Source: an uncultured Treponema sp. (lineage in GTDB: Bacteria; Spirochaetota; Spirochaetia; Treponematales; Treponemataceae). From it: DNA of 7,083 nt. The DNA lies in the NCBI GenBank assembly GCA_937902445.1, contig CALELJ010000216.1, positions 1-7,083 of the forward strand, written 5' to 3'. Under the pieces are notes generated by a model that saw only the letters and a program-made list of their open reading frames with translations, made no database searches and was not told the DNA's origin. Both the position numbers and the translations under genes were made by a program. Below, piece after piece: positions 1 through 6,100 of the stretch; position 1 is the first letter of the stretch, and each line of letters opens with the position of its first letter.

Positions 1-38
1 GCATGCTCTAATCAAAAAAAATATTGTATAATGACAAT

Positions 39-1004
39 ATGTTTAATATTTTAAAATCAATTTATGTTTTTTATAATAGAGAACTTGCCTATAAAGAATG
101 GGAATCTTGTGAGAATAAAAATACTTATGACAGCTTAAAACTTCATGCAATCCCTTTAGAAGATTTATATTCCGATATAATCTTGAATGGTATAATTGAT
201 AAAGAATCCATAAGAAAAAACTTTATTGATTGGATTACACCTCCAGAAAATCAACCTGCCTATATAAGAATTCAACAGGAATTATATAGGATGGATGATA
301 AAACTTTTAAGGAACTTTACAGAAAGGCTCAACTTGAATTTAAAAATAATGAGCTTCATACATACAATGAAATTCTTTCATATCTTAGTATGGAATTAAA
401 ATTAAAAGACGAAAATATAATTCAAACTGATTTTGAAAAAATAAAAAGCAAGATTCAGCGATATATTAAGAAAAATAAAGATTCCATACATTCTGAGTTT
501 ATCTATGATTTTCGTGGTGAAACTTCTTTAAATAATAAAGAATCTGAAAGTTTTTATAATGAAATTATAACTTTCCTTAAGAAAGCGAAAGACGATTTAA
601 CAGTTTCAAATATAAAGAAAAGAATTCTAAATTTAGTGTCTCCACGCACAGCACGCGCACGCGCCGGGTGGAGATACCCCACTTTTCGGCGGCCTTTGAT
701 CCTTTCATATATTCCATTGAGAAAGTTCTATGATTTGATAAAGAAAATGAATTACAGAGAACAACTTTTTATTTTAAAATCTTTTGAGCAAAGATATGGA
801 AAATATTACAGCAATGAAAAACTACGGGAATCTCATTATCCTGATATAGATTGTGTAAAACAACTTATTGATTTTTATAAATCTGATTTGAGAAACACAA
901 AAATGAGTCCGTTGAATGTACAAAGAAAACATTTGATAAATTTCTATTCAGAATTGTATGAATGGATGGTAAATCAAAAAGATGAGAATGAGAAAAGGAC
1001 TTAA
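39..1004 (+). CDS. Unrecognised AT-rich protein, possibly a 5'-truncated gene
   Basis: I do not recognise this protein. From the ATG at 39 it has 321 residues and is rich in Lys, Asn, Ile, Tyr and Glu. It looks soluble and mostly helical, with no membrane segment, signal peptide or obvious catalytic motif. A TTG at 24 is an alternative start. Neither start has a Shine-Dalgarno sequence, and an in-frame TAA lies at 9-11. Frame 1 is open from the window edge to 51, and an eight-A run at 14-21 sits where the two frames could join, so this may be the 3' part of a longer gene after a frameshift. Residues about 200-220 are encoded by a G+C-rich palindromic segment unlike the rest of the gene (see the repeat at 636-700). 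The neighbour is a DUF1016-type gene, a family often found near restriction-modification and toxin-antitoxin loci, so a defence or mobile-element origin is possible but unproven. That it is coding is fairly likely; the start is uncertain. Confidence 0.55.
   Translation: MFNILKSIYVFYNRELAYKEWESCENKNTYDSLKLHAIPLEDLYSDIILNGIIDKESIRKNFIDWITPPENQPAYIRIQQELYRMDDKTFKELYRKAQLEFKNNELHTYNEILSYLSMELKLKDENIIQTDFEKIKSKIQRYIKKNKDSIHSEFIYDFRGETSLNNKESESFYNEIITFLKKAKDDLTVSNIKKRILNLVSPRTARARAGWRYPTFRRPLILSYIPLRKFYDLIKKMNYREQLFILKSFEQRYGKYYSNEKLRESHYPDIDCVKQLIDFYKSDLRNTKMSPLNVQRKHLINFYSELYEWMVNQKDENEKRT
636..700. repeat. G+C-rich palindromic element inside a coding region
   Basis: A block of about 65 bases, strongly G+C-rich, is embedded in a gene that is otherwise about a quarter G+C. 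TCTCCAC at 639-645 is perfectly complementary to GTGGAGA at 668-674. Pairs 636-677 and 637-676 and a G-T wobble at 638-675 extend the stem to 10 bp around a 22-base loop that contains GCGC-AC-GCGC. A competing short hairpin joins GTGG at 668-671 to CCAC at 679-682. The reading frame stays open through it and gives an Arg/Ala-rich peptide (PRTARARAGWRYPTFRRP). It is most likely an inserted REP-like or RPE-like element. The right boundary, near 700, is judged from base composition only. Confidence 0.55.
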
Positions 1005-1069
1005 AACATATTTTGTTATTTCGAAGATATTTCAGAATAATAGTCGATGAAACAAATTCTACTTAACAG

Positions 1070-1078
1070 AAAGGAGAG
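1070..1078 (+). promoter_or_regulatory. Strong Shine-Dalgarno for the DUF1016-type gene
   Basis: AAAGGAGAG lies nine bases before the ATG at 1088. It is a near-perfect anti-16S match and fixes that start. The 83-base gap behind the preceding gene (1005-1087) shows no clear terminator or tRNA. Confidence 0.7.
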
Positions 1079-1087
1079 TTTTAAAAT

Positions 1088-1819
1088 ATGAAAAAATCTT
1101 TTTATTCATGGTTGCAGCAGTTCAAATCTGATGAAACTCCTTTAGGGGATTTTTCTAGAGACGTAAAAGCAGATAAAGATTTTCCTCATCAGGCTAGTTC
1201 ATACAAGCACATACATGATTATCTTGAGAGTAAAAGAGCTTGTGCAAAAGTCTTAGATATTTTCAATGAAATTTATGCGCAATATAAAAAAACAAATGAA
1301 ACAAAAGCGACTGAATTGACTCCAATTCTAGAATACAAATCCTGGATTTCAGAATTAAAAAATCTCTACAAGAAGGCTCAAATAAAGGCTTCTGTTGCCG
1401 TTAATGGTGAATTATTAAATTTTTATTTTGAACTTGGCAAAGACATTTCTGACAAACAGTTTGCCAACACTTATGGTTCGGCCTTTTATAAAATATTAAG
1501 TTCAGATTTAATTGCAGAGTTTCCTAATGCTAAAGGATTTTCTCCAACAAATTTGAAATACGCTTTTTATTTTTACGATCTCTATAAAGAAGAATTTCAA
1601 AATCGTCAACAACTTGTTGACGATTTATGCAGAATTTCTTGGGGACATCATGTACAGATAATCGGAAAATGCAAGAATGATTCAAAAAAGGCACTGCTTT
1701 AAATTGAACAGATTTTTCAAAATATTTGGTCAAGAAATGCAGTTTATGACGACAGATCTACTTCCAAATTGCATATTAAAATTAACAGAACTGCAAAACA
1801 CCATTCCATTTATGACTGA
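1088..1819 (+). pseudogene. YozE-SAM/DUF1016 (YhcG-type) protein, truncated by an internal stop
   Basis: The intact part encodes 204 residues. Residues 1-68 match the YozE SAM-like domain: FYSWL near the start, then GDFSRD, FP, a YLE motif, and a C-terminal FNEIYAQY helix. Residues about 83-204 match the DUF1016 N-terminal domain of YhcG-type proteins, including the NFYFELGKDI helix, the SPTNLKYAFYFY helix and ISWGHHVQIIGKCKN. In that family a PD-(D/E)XK nuclease domain normally follows. Here the frame stops with TAA at 1700-1702, where relatives read KALFY or KALLY. The same frame continues for 38 codons to a TGA at 1817-1819 and begins IEQIFQNIWSRN, which is the family's next conserved motif (NNWSRN). 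A TAY-to-TAA nonsense change followed by further decay explains this well. The nuclease domain is not visible. Either it is a pseudogene, or a short SAM-DUF1016N product is still made from its strong ribosome site. The domain calls are from motif memory. Confidence 0.65.
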
Positions 1820-1820
1820 G

Positions 1821-2090
1821 ATGAATAACGATATAGAAATTATAAAAAAATTTATTGAAAAAAATATAGAAATAATTAATTCTGAAGAAGAATTAAAAGA
1901 ATATAATCCTCAAGTAAAAACTGAAAGTTCTATCGAATATAACCATTCAAAAAAGCTTAAAGAATTACAGGCAAAGAAATATACTGAAAAGCAACTTTTA
2001 GAAAAACTAGAAATTGGATACAAGTTAGGACAATATTCTCCTTACGAGATTCAGTATATTTGGGAAAATTATTTTAAGGAAGATATTTAA
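1821..2090 (+). CDS. Lys/Glu-rich ORF of unknown function; remnant or small gene
   Basis: This is an open frame different from that of the DUF1016-type gene. The frame is open from 1677, but the part before about 1819 overlaps the recognisable DUF1016 continuation and is probably not the true frame there. From the ATG at 1821 (another is at 1812) it gives 89 residues. It is charged and helical, with a tail rich in KKLKELQ, EKQLLEKLEIGY and SPYEIQYIWENYF. I recognise no domain. No good Shine-Dalgarno precedes either ATG. It could be the 3' end of the same broken gene after a frameshift, the tail of another lost gene, or a small independent gene. Base composition matches the AT-rich block, and the block ends just after this stop codon. 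Confidence 0.35.
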   Translation: MNNDIEIIKKFIEKNIEIINSEEELKEYNPQVKTESSIEYNHSKKLKELQAKKYTEKQLLEKLEIGYKLGQYSPYEIQYIWENYFKEDI

Positions 2091-2125
2091 TTTCAAAAAA
2101 TGGCTGTAAGAGAAACCAAATGTAA

Positions 2126-2392
2126 AATGAACTTCTATTCTGCACAGATGAAGCAGGCAAAGCATCACCTTCAATTGATTTGGTTTTCCGTATTGCAAAG
2201 GCTCTTTCCATCCACCCCGCAGACCTTTTCCTTCGCGACGCTTCCAAGGCTCAAAACCGCGAACTTTTTTCAAAATATCATGAACTGCTTTTAAACTGCG
2301 AACACCTTCCTGAACATCATCAGCAGACCGTAAACCAGCTGGTAAAATCCCTGGCCGAATCGGGTACTGAGTACAGAACCTCACATAAGTAA
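2126..2392 (+). pseudogene. 3' remnant of an XRE-family HTH regulator
   Basis: The frame opens after a TAA at 2123-2125 and ends at the TAA at 2390-2392. From about 2153 it reads AGKASPSIDLVFRIAKALSI and then HPADLF. This is the last helix pair of an XRE/Cro-CI helix-turn-helix domain, where relatives read 'E-x-G-K-x-x-P-S-x-x-x-x-x-x-I-A-x-A-L'. A helical tail of about 40 residues follows. The first half of the domain, with the recognition helix, is absent. The bases before it (2091-2125) belong to other frames and carry no matching sequence. No in-frame ATG with a ribosome site precedes the homology; a TTG at 2180 would leave only the tail. The product cannot bind DNA in the usual way. The break coincides with the change from AT-rich to backbone composition, so the 5' end was probably lost when the neighbouring block arrived. 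Confidence 0.6.
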
Positions 2393-2398
2393 AAAATT

Positions 2399-2432
2399 AA
2401 GGCAGTTTCCAAAACCGGAGACTGCCTTTTTT
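2399..2432 (+). terminator. Rho-independent terminator
   Basis: GGCAGTTTCC at 2401-2410 pairs with GGAGACTGCC at 2417-2426 (ten pairs, one a G-U) around a six-base loop, followed by six T's. It lies directly after the XRE remnant and ends plus-strand transcription. On the minus strand the same hairpin is followed by TTAATTTTTTA, so it may also serve the convergent nuclease gene that ends at 2464. Confidence 0.85.
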
Positions 2433-2463
2433 AATGAATAAGTCCATCGACCCGGAGGACAAA

Positions 2464-3366
2464 TCAACTATTCTCTTTTTTAATTTGCTCGATTTCTTCT
2501 GTGGAAAGTCCTGTAAGTTTCAAAATCTGTTCCATAGACAGTCCCATTGCAATGGCACTTTTGGCCGTCTCCACAGCTTTGTTGTGAGCCCCCTGAGATA
2601 TGCCTTGAGATATGCCTTGAGATATGCCCTGAGATATGCCCTGAGATATGCCCTGAGAAAATCCCTTTGAAATGCCCTGGGTCATTCCTTCGGAATATCC
2701 TTCCTGCATTATCTCATCCCAAAGTTCCTGTGCTGTACTGCTCATAAGTTTTACCCCTTCTTTCTCTTCCTTAAAATATCTTGCCCTTTTTGCAAGAAGC
2801 TCCAGTTTCATCTCTGCCGGATTCGAGCAGTGAAAGTCATGCATCAGCTTTCCAAGCGGACTGTCGTCCCTGTGTTTTCCATTCACATAGATTATGTGGG
2901 ACTCATCCTCAAAACCTTTGCCCGTTTCTTCCACGATCCTGTTGACGTGATAGATGGGTTTCGATCCCCTGAGCACGTCGTTTTCAGTAATCATTATAAC
3001 ATAAGTTGACGGCAGTTTCTCCGTTTCTTCCTGCAGCACCTTGAAATTCGCATCCATGAGCGAACTGTTGTACCTTGCCCTTTTGGGTTCAGCTCCCCTG
3101 CTTGCCCTCTGGATCTCAATGTCATATATCGTCCCAAGGTCATCAGTTGCCTTTACGTCCAGTATCGCCGAATGCCCCTGAAGATTTTTGATGTAGTACT
3201 GGCTTTTGGATTCAAGTACCTTCAGGTCAGGCTTCTCAATTATTATCTGCAACATAAGGGATGTACACTCCAGGTTTCCGTCAAAGAACCTTGTCATGAA
3301 CGCATCGTCCATGAGCCTCATGTTCCTGATTATCTCAAGGATTCTCTGCCTCCGTTTTTCTTTCAT
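2464..3366 (-). CDS. Rpn-family recombination-promoting nuclease / PD-(D/E)XK 'transposase'
   Basis: The product has 300 residues, normal for this widespread family (PDDEXK_2, formerly 'putative transposase'). Experimentally studied Rpn relatives are DNA endonucleases linked to RecA-independent recombination. The N-terminus reads MRLMDDAFMTRFFDG, the family's typical start. The nuclease core shows ILDVKA (Asp70) and YDIEIQ (Glu84, Gln86), which fit the D...E-x-Q form of the PD-(D/E)XK active site. A 'R-Y-N/S-x-x-L/M' helix and a TYVIMIT strand follow. Residues about 230-259 are a GISQ tandem repeat, and the last 35 residues form a helical tail (LTGLSTEEIEQIKKE). The start is supported by GAGG six bases before the ATG. 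It is the last of three minus-strand genes, 106 bases behind the MATE stop, and is probably transcribed separately. Such genes occur in many copies per genome and spread, but I see no terminal repeats or partner protein here. Confidence 0.88.
   Translation of the reverse strand: MKEKRRQRILEIIRNMRLMDDAFMTRFFDGNLECTSLMLQIIIEKPDLKVLESKSQYYIKNLQGHSAILDVKATDDLGTIYDIEIQRASRGAEPKRARYNSSLMDANFKVLQEETEKLPSTYVIMITENDVLRGSKPIYHVNRIVEETGKGFEDESHIIYVNGKHRDDSPLGKLMHDFHCSNPAEMKLELLAKRARYFKEEKEGVKLMSSTAQELWDEIMQEGYSEGMTQGISKGFSQGISQGISQGISQGISQGISQGAHNKAVETAKSAIAMGLSMEQILKLTGLSTEEIEQIKKENS
2592..2675 (-). repeat. 12-bp in-frame tandem repeat coding for GISQ
   Basis: On the plus strand the unit is CC/CTTGAGATATGC. 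Five near-identical copies cover 2592-2651 and differ only at one C/T, which switches the Gln codon between CAG and CAA. Two degenerate copies follow to 2675. Within the Rpn-type gene on the minus strand they encode repeated Gly-Ile-Ser-Gln. The unit is a multiple of three, so copy-number changes alter the linker length but not the frame. Confidence 0.9.
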
Positions 3367-3472
3367 TGCGAACCTCGGTTATATAAGTTTTGAGAAATAC
3401 TTCTCCCTATATATATAATCGTGGAAAAACAAAAATTGACCGGTTTACAAAAAAATCCTCAGTTAAAATTTT
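3367..3472 (-). promoter_or_regulatory. Gap before the nuclease gene with a TATA-rich promoter-like stretch
   Basis: This 106-base gap between the MATE stop and the nuclease ATG is AT-rich. On the minus strand an alternating TATATATA stretch (about 3409-3418) could hold a -10 element, with TTGTTT upstream as a poor -35 at non-ideal spacing. GAGG near the ATG is the ribosome site. I see no hairpin-plus-T terminator for the MATE gene. Only the ribosome site is convincing. Confidence 0.25.
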
Positions 3473-4873
3473 TCACCCATCCTGCCTGTTTTCAACCGCA
3501 AGATTTTTTATCCATTTTCCTTTTTTAAGCCAGATGGCGGCAATGGTGATTTTTACAAAGTCCACCAGCTTGATGCTTATGTACATCATCACGGGACCTG
3601 CGGAAGTGCAGAAAGCCATTATGAAAATTCCAGGAAGAATTATTCCAAGGTTCGTTATTCCGTCTACAAGCATTCCCATCATTGTATCGCCACCCGCTCT
3701 TGAAATCGCAAACTGTGCGTTTACATAAACCCATGCAGGCATGAAGAGTGCCATCGTAAATACCATATTCGAACAGATATCCTGAGAAGCTGGACTCAGC
3801 CGCCTGAATACAACCGGAACAAGGAACATGGTCATAAGCCCAAAGACGGTCATGATGCATCCAAAGATTACGGCTCCGGTCAAAAGCCAGCGTTCCTTCT
3901 GCCTTGCTTCCTCAAGCTTTCCCTGACCTAAAGTTTTCCCGAGAATTACGCTTGTTGCTGTTGTAATTCCGCCGAAGGCAACAAAGAAAAGATTGGCGAT
4001 GGCAAAACTTGCGCTCATGCCGGAAACAACATCAGCACCACCCCTTCCGTTGTAAAGGGCTGTCGTTACAGTTTCCGAAAGAACCCATACCATTTCTGAA
4101 AATAAAATCTTCCATCCCTTGCGCAGGATTTCAAGAATGAGCTTGAAATTTATCTGTACCAGGTCGATTAAATGGATTACAAAGGCCGGCTTTTTCACAT
4201 AGAGATAGACAATGAAAATGACCATTTCAACACTGCGGGCAATTATTGTCGCAATGGCAGCTCCCCTTACTTCAAGGCGGGCAAAACCGAGATTTCCGTA
4301 GATCAGAACCCAGTTGAAGAAAGTGTTCACCAAAGTTGCTACTACGGAAATTATCAGAGGTGCCTTTACTTCTCCTATTTCACGGAAGGAAGATGCGATT
4401 ACAGTTGAGATCATCATGGGGATTCCGATCCATGCCATAAGACGCATGTAGGCAACCCCCTGGTCAAGGATTGGCTGCGCTTGGGTATTGCCCTTCACCA
4501 TCAGGCTTAAGAACTGGCGTGGAATTCCAAGGCAGACGTATTTATAGAAAACAATCGCAAGGATTCCCATCATCAGCTTGAAGCAGAAAGCCTGCTGCAT
4601 TCCCTTTTTGTCCTGTGCCCCGGAAAACTGCGTCATGTAGATTCCGCCTGACATACAGATTGTATTCAGGAAAACCATGAACACAAAAAGTATCTGACCC
4701 GTAATGTTAACACCAGACATCTTTATGTCTCCAAGGCCTGACACCATGAAGTTGTCGATGAGGGAAACCATTGTCTGAATGAGAGCCTGGGCCATGACGG
4801 GAACTGCTATTTTCAAAGCTTCCCCATAGAAAGAGACAGAGCCAAGGTATTTGTTAAGTTTTGTTGTTTTCAT
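3473..4873 (-). CDS. MATE-family multidrug/sodium efflux transporter
   Basis: The protein has 466 residues with about twelve hydrophobic segments, the usual size and topology of an inner-membrane MATE exporter that extrudes cationic or other small molecules by Na+ or H+ antiport. Family features include AVPVMAQALIQ and LIDNFMVSGLG in the first helices (residues 23-48), the loop ARLEVRGAAIATIIAR (198-213), and RAGGDTMMGMLVD (392-404) in the second half. The two-bundle pseudo-repeat is recognisable. I chose the ATG at 4873. The frame also permits a TTG at 4882, but that codon is a rare start and would add only three residues. GGTG three bases before the ATG is a weak ribosome site. The stop of the secreted hydrolase is 51 bases upstream, so the two may form one transcript. 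A 10-bp palindrome, TCTTTAAAGA (4897-4906), lies in that gap. The substrate cannot be told from sequence. Confidence 0.93.
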   Translation of the reverse strand: MKTTKLNKYLGSVSFYGEALKIAVPVMAQALIQTMVSLIDNFMVSGLGDIKMSGVNITGQILFVFMVFLNTICMSGGIYMTQFSGAQDKKGMQQAFCFKLMMGILAIVFYKYVCLGIPRQFLSLMVKGNTQAQPILDQGVAYMRLMAWIGIPMMISTVIASSFREIGEVKAPLIISVVATLVNTFFNWVLIYGNLGFARLEVRGAAIATIIARSVEMVIFIVYLYVKKPAFVIHLIDLVQINFKLILEILRKGWKILFSEMVWVLSETVTTALYNGRGGADVVSGMSASFAIANLFFVAFGGITTATSVILGKTLGQGKLEEARQKERWLLTGAVIFGCIMTVFGLMTMFLVPVVFRRLSPASQDICSNMVFTMALFMPAWVYVNAQFAISRAGGDTMMGMLVDGITNLGIILPGIFIMAFCTSAGPVMMYISIKLVDFVKITIAAIWLKKGKWIKNLAVENRQDG

Positions 4874-4896
4874 AATCACCAACTACGAACATACTC

Positions 4897-4906
4897 TCTT
4901 TAAAGA
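4897..4906. promoter_or_regulatory. Small perfect palindrome before the MATE gene
   Basis: TCTTTAAAGA is self-complementary and lies 24 bases upstream of the MATE ATG, with TATATT just before it on the minus strand. It could be a weak operator or chance in AT-rich DNA. No terminator is visible in this gap. Confidence 0.2.
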
Positions 4907-4924
4907 AAATATAATGTAATTCAC

Positions 4925-6013
4925 TTAATTCCACCACTGCACTTTATAATCCTGCGGATTTGAAATGTCCACGGTTTCACAGAGGCAGGGAGTGATGTAG
5001 TTCAAGTTTTTTTCTTCAGCTGCCTTCACAAACCTCAGCACGGAATCATCCCAACCGTTGGTACTGAGCACGATGGCACCCCAATGGACAGGTATTGCAA
5101 GTTTTGCTCCGACATCGATCGCTTCCTGAACCGTCTGTTCCGGGAAAGAATGAATCGCAGGCCATCTGACATTGTATTGTCCGCATTCCATTACAGCCAG
5201 ATCAAAGTCTCCGTACCTGTCATGTATTTTCCTGAAATGTTCCCCATAGCCGGAATCTCCGCTCAAAAAAATCTGACGGCGGCTGTCTTTAAGGACATAG
5301 CTGTTCCACAGGGTTTCATTTCTGCCGGTAATCCATCTGCCACTGAAGTGCTGGGCAGGCGTTGCAGCTATCATAATTCCGTCTGAATCGATTTCTTCCC
5401 ACCAGGCCATGTTGGAAACTTTGTCCATGTCAAATTTCCATTTGCGCAGATGGCATTCAACACCGAGAGGCACGACATATTTCTTTACCTTGGACGAAAA
5501 TCTTTTCAGCGCATGGTAATCCATATGGTCATAGTGGTCATGGGTAAGAATGAGGATGTCTATTTCAGGAAGGTCTTCGATTTCTACCGAAGGTTTTGAA
5601 AATCTCTTTGGCCCTATCCACGTCACGGGAGAAATCCTTTCACTGAAAACCGGATCCACAAGAATGTTTTTTCCGTTCATCTGAAGCAGAAGGGATGAAT
5701 GCCCGAACCATGTGATTCCAAAATATTCTTTTTCTGGGTTGGCCTTTATCTGCGGAATTTTCACTGGCAGCTGGACATCGGGGCTTGTTCCATTTTTTGA
5801 AAGTCTTGCAGGATTATTGTCTTCCGTCTTTTCCATTATGCTGACTTCAGGATCATTATGAAAAACTTTTCCATCATAGTTGCTGGCACGTTTTTTATAG
5901 TCCTCTCTGTCGGCCTTGGAGGCTTTTCCCCCGACACTCGGTAAAAAAGGAACGGCAAAGGAAATTCCTGCCGCAAGAAAAAGCGAAATGATTGAAATTG
6001 TCAAAGTTCTCAT
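4925..6013 (-). CDS. Secreted metallo-beta-lactamase-fold hydrolase, NAPE-PLD/UlaG-like
   Basis: The 362-residue protein starts with a signal-like segment (MRTLTISIISLFLAAGISFA), so it is probably exported to the periplasm. No lipobox Cys follows. A charged linker leads to the enzyme domain at about residue 97. Metal ligands are visible: THDHYDHMD (His158, His160, Asp162, His163), AQHFSGR (His222), SGDSGYG (Asp253) and PVHWG (His310). Together with WFGHSSLLLQMNG and ILVDPVFS near 102-124, this is the pattern of the COG2220 group that includes N-acyl-phosphatidylethanolamine phospholipase D and UlaG-like lactonases. The motif H-x-H-Y-D-H-x-D is closest to NAPE-PLD, so a phosphodiester or lipid head-group substrate is plausible but inferred. 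AAGGA lies unusually close to the ATG (one or two bases); an upstream in-frame TGA excludes an earlier start. The MATE gene follows at 51 bases, a possible operon. Confidence 0.88.
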   Translation of the reverse strand: MRTLTISIISLFLAAGISFAVPFLPSVGGKASKADREDYKKRASNYDGKVFHNDPEVSIMEKTEDNNPARLSKNGTSPDVQLPVKIPQIKANPEKEYFGITWFGHSSLLLQMNGKNILVDPVFSERISPVTWIGPKRFSKPSVEIEDLPEIDILILTHDHYDHMDYHALKRFSSKVKKYVVPLGVECHLRKWKFDMDKVSNMAWWEEIDSDGIMIAATPAQHFSGRWITGRNETLWNSYVLKDSRRQIFLSGDSGYGEHFRKIHDRYGDFDLAVMECGQYNVRWPAIHSFPEQTVQEAIDVGAKLAIPVHWGAIVLSTNGWDDSVLRFVKAAEEKNLNYITPCLCETVDISNPQDYKVQWWN

Positions 6014-6062
6014 TTCCTTAAAATATCACAATTGCGCTGTTTTTTCAGCAGTTGTTTCCCGA

Positions 6063-6091
6063 TTGTCCATCTCATTTTCTGAAACTATAAT
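6063..6091 (+). promoter_or_regulatory. Sigma-70-like promoter of the DUF72 gene
   Basis: TTGTCC at 6063-6068 is followed after exactly 17 bases by a perfect TATAAT at 6086-6091. Transcription should begin near 6098, only about three bases before the ATG at 6101. It lies in the 87-base divergent gap shared with the minus-strand hydrolase, for which I see no equally clear promoter. Confidence 0.6.
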
Positions 6092-6100
6092 GGAAGGCAG

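Noticed and set aside
2025..2384. Minus-strand ORF of 119 codons
   Set aside because: It lies opposite the XRE remnant and across the composition boundary, has no recognisable domain, and the plus-strand frame has clear homology.
2434..2670. Plus-strand ORF with a LRYA repeat
   Set aside because: It is the antisense reading of the 12-bp repeat in the Rpn-type nuclease. The minus-strand frame has clear family motifs.
2592..2675. CRISPR-like array
   Set aside because: Units are 12 bp, contiguous without spacers, and in frame within a coding gene.
2464..3366. Complete insertion sequence around the 'transposase'-type nuclease
   Set aside because: I could not find terminal inverted repeats or target duplications flanking the gene, and Rpn-type genes commonly stand alone.
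3525..3860. Minus-strand ORF of 111 codons inside the MATE gene
   Set aside because: It overlaps the MATE frame completely, is in a different frame and has no domain of its own.
6036..6049. GCTG-TTTTTT-CAGC as a terminator
   Set aside because: The stem is only four pairs and it sits in the gap between two divergent genes, where no transcript needs to end.
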